In this document: positions 59,241 through 64,000 of the stretch, in pieces | Numbering within the stretch: the stretch's first letter is position 1 | Layout of the letters: each line of letters begins with the position of its first letter | Translations under genes and position numbers: made by a program | The notes under the pieces: generated by a model | What the model saw: the letters and a program-made list of their open reading frames with translations, nothing else | The model's database searches: none | Told to the model about the DNA's origin: nothing | Source of the DNA: Paludibacteraceae bacterium | Lineage (GTDB): Bacteria; Bacteroidota; Bacteroidia; Bacteroidales; Paludibacteraceae | DNA: 64,000 nucleotides | NCBI GenBank assembly: GCA_017550335.1 | Contig: JAFZPM010000014.1 | Location: forward strand, 248,001 to 312,000 | Reading direction: 5' to 3'

Positions 59241-59417
59241 ATGAATAAAATATTGAGATACTTAGGCATCATCATCGTCCTGATAGGCGTGTTGCTCCTC
59301 ATGTTCCACTTTTTCGGACTTATTGGAGGTAATGGTATTTTGGCCACTGCGGGGATTATGTTCGTTCTCGGCTTGATTGCATACATTATTTGCAACAAGT
59401 ACTTCCTGAACGATTAA
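59241..59417 (+). CDS. Small two-span membrane protein
   Basis: A 58-residue protein that begins MNKILRYLGIIIVLIGVLLL. It has two hydrophobic helices (about residues 5-27 and 32-50) and ends NKYFLND. The frame is bounded by a good ATG and followed by a strong terminator 22 nt behind the stop, which supports a real gene. Similar short proteins are common in Bacteroidetes next to tRNA genes. Function unknown. Confidence 0.65.
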   Translation: MNKILRYLGIIIVLIGVLLLMFHFFGLIGGNGILATAGIMFVLGLIAYIICNKYFLND

Positions 59418-59439
59418 CCGAGAGAACAAGAAATAAAAG

Positions 59440-59475
59440 GGGCGTCGTTTCGATGAAACGACGCCCTTCTTTTTT
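59440..59475 (+). terminator. Strong terminator after the small membrane protein
   Basis: A perfect 12-bp stem, GGGCGTCGTTTC (59440-59451) with GAAACGACGCCC (59455-59466), a 3-nt loop and TTCTTTTTT. Confidence 0.9.
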
Positions 59476-59491
59476 GCACCACAGGAATTCG

Positions 59492-59713
59492 TCATTCCTT
59501 CACCGTGATCTCAAAATCAGCGAAACGGATCACATCGCCACCGACGATCTTGGCCCGCTTGCGGAGCTCAACAGTCCCATTGCGCAGCACCATGCCCTCC
59601 GTGACAACGATCTGCGCCTCGCTACCGGAACCGACCACATGGGTCGCCTTCAGTAGTTGGATTAACGGAATGAACGATTCCCCCTCTCTCAGTGTGAATT
59701 CAATTTGTTTCAT
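59492..59713 (-). CDS. S4-domain RNA-binding protein (YbcJ-like)
   Basis: A 73-residue protein that is essentially a single S4 domain: FIPLIQLLKATHVVGSGSEA and VLRNGTVELRKRAKIVGGDVI. Small S4 proteins of the YbcJ/YaaA type bind structured RNA, probably on ribosomes. It lies alone, convergent with the small membrane protein and divergent from proC. Confidence 0.85.
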   Translation of the reverse strand: MKQIEFTLREGESFIPLIQLLKATHVVGSGSEAQIVVTEGMVLRNGTVELRKRAKIVGGDVIRFADFEITVKE

Positions 59714-59810
59714 CGCACAATTATTTATTCGATGGCGAAATTAAACATTATTGTTGGATTATTTTCTAAATTTGCAGATTGGTTAGTATTGGTTTTTAAT
59801 TATTAATGAT

Positions 59811-60587
59811 ATGAAGATAGCATTTATCGGCGCCGGGAATATGGGAGGCGCCATCGTCAAAGGCTTATATCTCAGTAAGGCGTGCAAGGCGGACGAGCTT
59901 TTCGTCGCTGACGCCAGTGAAGAGACACTGAAGAACATCTCAAAAATCAATAAGAACATTTTCACCACGACGGACAACCGCGAGGCAGTAAAGAAGGCCG
60001 ACTACGTCCTCATCGCAGTGAAGCCATGGTTGGTGGACACCGTCCTCGACGGCATTAAAGGCGCCATCAACCCGAAACAGACTATCATCTCCATCGCCGC
60101 TGGCGTGGACCTCAGCCATATCGCCGAGAAGATCGGTAAGGAATATTCCCTCTTCAGGGTATTGCCTAACACGGCGGTCGCCCTGCTCGCAGGCATGAAC
60201 TTCGTGTGCTCGCTCAACGCCAGCAAGGAACAAGAGGAGTTCGTCCTCGGCCTCTTCAACAAATTGGGAAGGGCCATCATCATCCCTGAGAAGCAGATGA
60301 GCGCCTTCACGTCCGTCTCCTCCTGCGGTATCGCCTACGCATTGCGTTACCTGCGCGCCGCCACCGAGGGTGCTGTCGAACTGGGTATCCGTCCGGACAT
60401 CGCACAAGAGGTCATCGCCCAAACAATGGTCGGTGCGGCGGAGCTTATCCTCAAGAACAAGACCAACGCGGAATACGAGATCGACAAGGTGACCACCCCT
60501 GGAGGATGGACCATCAAGGGACTCAACGCCATGGAGGAACACGGATTCACCAACGCGGTCATCAAAGGCATCAAGGCCAACAACTAA
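59811..60587 (+). CDS. proC: Pyrroline-5-carboxylate reductase
   Basis: A 258-residue ProC, the last step of proline synthesis with NAD(P)H. N-terminal Rossmann motif IAFIGAGNMGGAIVKGL, then VLIAVKPW, ISIAAGVDLSHI, RVLPNTAVALLAGM and the C-terminal TTPGGWTIKGLNAMEEHGF. Slightly shorter than average but complete. The XRE-cupin gene follows 34 nt downstream. Confidence 0.96.
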   Translation: MKIAFIGAGNMGGAIVKGLYLSKACKADELFVADASEETLKNISKINKNIFTTTDNREAVKKADYVLIAVKPWLVDTVLDGIKGAINPKQTIISIAAGVDLSHIAEKIGKEYSLFRVLPNTAVALLAGMNFVCSLNASKEQEEFVLGLFNKLGRAIIIPEKQMSAFTSVSSCGIAYALRYLRAATEGAVELGIRPDIAQEVIAQTMVGAAELILKNKTNAEYEIDKVTTPGGWTIKGLNAMEEHGFTNAVIKGIKANN

Positions 60588-60621
60588 TTCACAAAGAAGA
60601 TTAACCTTATCAACAAACAAT

Positions 60622-61173
60622 ATGGTAAACGAGCAAATCAAACAAATCGCTTCACGCATGAAATGCTTGCGTGAGGACATCGGAATGACAACAGTAGAAC
60701 TGGCGGAAGCTTGTTCCATTACCCCAGCTGAATACATCGCCTACGAAAGCGGCGAAAAAGATATCCCTGTTAGCATTTTGCACTGTATTTCACAAAAGTG
60801 CGGAGTCGAGATGACCTCCCTCCTCTTCGGAGAGGACCCTCATATGAAGACCTACTACCTCACCCGCAAGGGAAAAGGTACTGCCATGGAACGTACCAAA
60901 GCGTACAAATACCAATCCCTGGCCGCCGGCTTCATCGACAGGAAAGGTGACCCGTTCATCGTGACCGTGGAGCCTAACGACGCTCCTATCCACCTCAACT
61001 CACACCCGGGACAAGAGTTCAACATGGTACTTGAAGGTAGCATGCTTATTAGCATTAATGGGAAAGAATTAACTCTCGAAGAGGGCGACAGCATCTACTT
61101 CGACGCTAACAAACTCCATGGAATGAAGGCGCTCAACAACAAGACCGTCAAGTTCCTCGCTATCATCATGTAA
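60622..61173 (+). CDS. XRE-family regulator with C-terminal cupin domain
   Basis: A 183-residue regulator. HTH (about 6-68) has TTVELAEACSITPAEYIAYESGE. The cupin (about 85-183) has LNSHPGQEFNMVLEGSMLISI and LEEGDSIYFDANKLHGMKAL. This type often lies before acyl-CoA ligase genes in Bacteroidales, exactly as here (31 nt). It presumably senses a metabolite of that pathway; inference. Confidence 0.92.
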   Translation: MVNEQIKQIASRMKCLREDIGMTTVELAEACSITPAEYIAYESGEKDIPVSILHCISQKCGVEMTSLLFGEDPHMKTYYLTRKGKGTAMERTKAYKYQSLAAGFIDRKGDPFIVTVEPNDAPIHLNSHPGQEFNMVLEGSMLISINGKELTLEEGDSIYFDANKLHGMKALNNKTVKFLAIIM

Positions 61174-61204
61174 TAAAAGCACTATACTTCAAATACCAAA
61201 AATT

Positions 61205-62854
61205 ATGGTAGAAAGATTCGTAAACAGGGTGAAGTTCGACTCGTATGAGGACTTCAAAAACAATTTCAAATTAAATGTTCCTGAGCATTTCAACTTCGGC
61301 TACGATGTAGTCGACGCATGGGCGAAAGAAAACCCAAACAAAGTGGCCCTTCGTTGGACTAACGACCAAGGCGAGCACATAGATTTCACATTCGCGGACA
61401 TGAAGCGTGAGACGGACAAGACCGCCGCCTATCTTCAATCCCTCGGCATCGGGAAAGGTGACATGGTCATGCTAATCCTGAAACGCCGCTATGAGTTCTG
61501 GTTCTCCATCATCGCCCTCCACAAGATCGGAGCAGTGGTGATCCCAGCGACCCACCTCCTCACGAACAAAGATATCATCTATCGCTGCAACGCAGCCGAC
61601 ATCAAGGCGATCATCGCTTGCGGCGACGACATCATCATCAACCATATCAACGATTCCGTGGCGGAGTCTCCTTCGCTGAAGTACCGCATATCCATCGGTC
61701 CTTCCATCCCGGAGGGCTGGCTCGACTTCCACAAGGGAATCAATTCCGCCGCTCCGTTCGTGGCTCCTGCCCGCAACGACAACGACGACATCATGCTGCT
61801 CTACTTCACCTCGGGTACCACAGGTCACCCGAAGATGGTGGCGCACACGTTCACCTACCCATTGGGTCACATCGTCACTGGTAAATATTGGCACAACCTC
61901 GACGAGGATTGCCTGCACCTCACGGTGGCGGACAGCGGTTGGGGAAAGTGCGTATGGGGTAAACTCTACGGACAATGGATTTCAGGCGCTACCGTGTTCG
62001 TTTACGACCACGAGAAGTTCAACGCAGCAGACATGCTCGCCATGATCGAGAAGTACAAAATCAACTCCTTCTGCGCACCGCCGACCATCTTCCGCTTCAT
62101 GATGAAGGAAGGCTTGGAGAAATATGACCTCTCTTCCTTGAGGCAATGCTACATCGCCGGCGAACCGCTGAACCCAGTCATCTACGAGGATTTCCGCAGG
62201 GAAACAGGCATCAAGCTGATGGAGGGATTCGGACAGACCGAGACGACCGTCTCCATCGCCACCTTCCCTTGGATGGAACCTAAACCAGGCTCCATGGGCA
62301 GGCCAAGCCCTGTATTCGACATCGACCTGATCGCTCCGGACGGACACTCCGTGGAGGACGGCGAACAGGGTGAAATCATCATCCGATTAGGGAAGGAACG
62401 TCCGGTCGGACTCTTCAAGGAATATTACCGCGACGCTGAAAAGACGGCGGAATGTCTCAGGGGAGGCGTATACCACACGGGCGACGTCGCATGGCGTGAC
62501 GAGGACGGATACCTCTGGTTCGTCGGACGTACCGACGACGTCATCAAGAGCTCCGGCTACCGTATCGGTCCTTTCGAGGTGGAAAGCGCCCTGCTCACCC
62601 ACCCTGCCGTGCTCGAATGCGCCATCACAGGTGTGCCGGACGAGATCCGCGGACAGGTGGTTAAGGCGACCATCGTGCTCACCAAAGAGTACAAAGGGAA
62701 AGAGAGCGACGCCTTGATCAAGGACATCCAAGACCACGTCAAACGGACTACCGCACCTTACAAATACCCTCGTGTGGTGGAATTCGTAGACGAGATGCCT
62801 AAAACAATCAGCGGAAAGATTAAACGTTCAGAACTTAGAAACAACCAAAAATAG
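61205..62854 (+). CDS. Acyl-CoA synthetase-like AMP-binding enzyme, copy 1
   Basis: A 549-residue ANL-superfamily ligase (acetyl-/medium-chain acyl-CoA synthetase branch). ATP-binding P-loop MLLYFTSGTTGHPKM, then TVADSGWGKCVWGKLYGQWI, EGFGQTETT and the hinge GRTDDVIKSSGYRIGPFEVE. The acetylated/catalytic Lys region near the end is TISGKIKRSELR. It activates an acid to its CoA ester through the acyl-AMP; chain length is not evident. It follows the XRE-cupin regulator and is repeated directly behind. Confidence 0.94.
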   Translation: MVERFVNRVKFDSYEDFKNNFKLNVPEHFNFGYDVVDAWAKENPNKVALRWTNDQGEHIDFTFADMKRETDKTAAYLQSLGIGKGDMVMLILKRRYEFWFSIIALHKIGAVVIPATHLLTNKDIIYRCNAADIKAIIACGDDIIINHINDSVAESPSLKYRISIGPSIPEGWLDFHKGINSAAPFVAPARNDNDDIMLLYFTSGTTGHPKMVAHTFTYPLGHIVTGKYWHNLDEDCLHLTVADSGWGKCVWGKLYGQWISGATVFVYDHEKFNAADMLAMIEKYKINSFCAPPTIFRFMMKEGLEKYDLSSLRQCYIAGEPLNPVIYEDFRRETGIKLMEGFGQTETTVSIATFPWMEPKPGSMGRPSPVFDIDLIAPDGHSVEDGEQGEIIIRLGKERPVGLFKEYYRDAEKTAECLRGGVYHTGDVAWRDEDGYLWFVGRTDDVIKSSGYRIGPFEVESALLTHPAVLECAITGVPDEIRGQVVKATIVLTKEYKGKESDALIKDIQDHVKRTTAPYKYPRVVEFVDEMPKTISGKIKRSELRNNQK

Positions 62855-62878
62855 ATAGTTAGAGTACAAACCTAAAAA

Positions 62879-64000
62879 ATGATAGAACGATTTGTTAATA
62901 GAGTAGAATTCAGCTCTTACGAAGATTTCAAGGACAACTTTAAAATCATCGTGCCCGAACACTTCAACTTCGGGTACGATGTAGTTGACGCATGGGCGAA
63001 AGAGCAACCCAACAAAGTAGCGCTTTGCTGGACGAACGACAAAGGGGAACACATAGATTTCACCTTTGCGGACATGAAAAGGGAAACAGACAAGACAGCC
63101 GCCTTCCTACAATCCTTAGGCATTGGGAAGGGTGACATGGTGATGCTTATCCTGAAACGCCGGTACGAATTCTGGATTACGATCATCGCGCTCCACAAGA
63201 TCGGAGCCATCGCTATTCCAGCCACGTATCTGCTGACGAACAAGGACATCATCTACCGTTGCAACGCGGCGGACATCAAGGCGATTGTCGCAGTAGGCGA
63301 AGATGTCATCACTAAGCACATCGACGACTCCGTGGCGGAGTCTCCTTCGCTCAAGTACCGCATCTCCATCGGCCCGGACATCCCGGAAGGATGGCTCGAT
63401 TTCCACAAGGAGGTGGAGAAAGCTCCTGCCTTCGTGGCACCAGCCCGCAACGACAACGACGACCTGATGTTGCTCTATTTCACATCAGGAACCACCGGCC
63501 ACCCGAAGATGGTGGTGCACACCTACACCTACCCGCTCGGACACATCGTCACAGGAAAGTATTGGCACAACCTGAACGAGCAGAGCCTGCACCTCACGGT
63601 GGCCGACACCGGTTGGGCGAAATGTGCTTGGGGAAAACTCTACGGGCAATGGATCTCTGGCGCCACGCTTTTCGTATACGATCATGCGAAATTCAACCCG
63701 GCAGACATGCTGAAGATCATCGAGAGATACAAAGTCAACTCGTTCTGCGCACCTCCGACCGTTTTCCGCTTCATGATGAAGGAAGGCTTGGAGAAATACG
63801 ACCTCTCCTCCCTGAAGCAATGCTTCATCGCCGGAGAGCCACTGAACCCTGTCATCTACGAGGATTTCCGCAGAGAGACGGGCATCAAACTAATGGAGGG
63901 ATTCGGACAGACCGAGACGACCGTCTCCATCGCCACCTTCCCTTGGATGGAACCTAAACCAGGCTCCATGGGCAAGCCGAACCCTAACTTCCAAATAGAC
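62879..64000 (+). CDS. Acyl-CoA synthetase-like AMP-binding enzyme, copy 2 (3' end outside window)
   Basis: The first 374 codons of a tandem paralog of the preceding gene, 24 nt behind it. Both have the same motifs in the same order, including MLLYFTSGTTGHPKM and EGFGQTETT. The N-terminal part has many changes (for example VEFSSYEDFKDNFKIIVPEH), while 82 nt at 63893-63974 are identical to 62219-62300 even at silent positions. The frame is intact up to the window end. Confidence 0.93.
   Translation, partial: MIERFVNRVEFSSYEDFKDNFKIIVPEHFNFGYDVVDAWAKEQPNKVALCWTNDKGEHIDFTFADMKRETDKTAAFLQSLGIGKGDMVMLILKRRYEFWITIIALHKIGAIAIPATYLLTNKDIIYRCNAADIKAIVAVGEDVITKHIDDSVAESPSLKYRISIGPDIPEGWLDFHKEVEKAPAFVAPARNDNDDLMLLYFTSGTTGHPKMVVHTYTYPLGHIVTGKYWHNLNEQSLHLTVADTGWAKCAWGKLYGQWISGATLFVYDHAKFNPADMLKIIERYKVNSFCAPPTVFRFMMKEGLEKYDLSSLKQCFIAGEPLNPVIYEDFRRETGIKLMEGFGQTETTVSIATFPWMEPKPGSMGKPNPNFQID

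Overview
The window looks like a chromosomal segment of a Bacteroidales bacterium (Prevotellaceae-like or a close relative). Evidence: promoters of the Bacteroidetes type (TTTG, about 19 bp, TAnnTTTG) upstream of tRNAs and many genes; two core type IX secretion (T9SS) genes, porW and porX; a hybrid two-component system; DUF4271 next to hemD; and several secreted proteins ending in T9SS-like C-terminal domains. The housekeeping parts are moderately GC-rich with a compact operon layout. The stretch from about 34.4 to 43.1 kb is much more AT-rich and full of partial genes.

Layout. 0-11.6 kb: end of a GH57 glycosidase, tRNA-Pro, an FHA protein, porW-porX, a BadF-type kinase (convergent), a PepSY lipoprotein plus a SUMF1-type protein, purE and folK. 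11.8-25.6 kb: a carbohydrate (probably arabinoxylan) locus with a GH43-CBM6 enzyme, a CE1-like esterase-CBM6, a CBM6-GH43 enzyme and an alpha/beta-hydrolase with a glycine-rich linker. All four end in T9SS-type tails. A hybrid two-component regulator follows, then a CAP-domain lipoprotein. There is no SusC/SusD pair, so the enzymes appear to reach the surface through the T9SS whose parts are encoded at 2-7 kb. 25.6-34.4 kb: acpP, an AraC regulator, a DsrE protein, greA, a HIT protein, DUF4271-hemD-rnpA-yidD, and an arginine operon argR-GNAT-argG with a candidate ArgR operator.

34.4-43.1 kb is the accessory island, read on the minus strand. Four copies of a promoter plus a start codon plus the C-terminal tail of an Rpn/PDDEXK_2 nuclease (with a variable number of Gly-Arg-Ala-Glu repeats) alternate with three fragments of an RHS/YD-repeat core. 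These leaders are joined at different points to unrelated small genes: lipoproteins, membrane proteins, an LRR protein, and two toxin-tail-like fragments immediately followed or overlapped by membrane-protein genes. An AAA-ATPase/PD-(D/E)XK protein sits in the middle. My reading is a decayed array of polymorphic-toxin tips and immunity genes in which a shared leader drives variable cargo. This is the most interesting part of the window.

43.2-64 kb: a DUF3472 secreted protein, an apgM-DUF4878-YiiX operon, tRNA-Lys, an M23/LysM peptidase, a TonB receptor with a lipoprotein and AraC regulator, tRNA-Cys, an MMPL-PlsC fusion divergent from a CrtI-like oxidoreductase, initiator tRNA-Met, a small membrane protein, an S4 protein, proC, an XRE-cupin regulator, and two tandem acyl-CoA synthetase-like genes, the second cut by the window end. 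No rRNA, CRISPR array, IS element, integrase or prophage was found.
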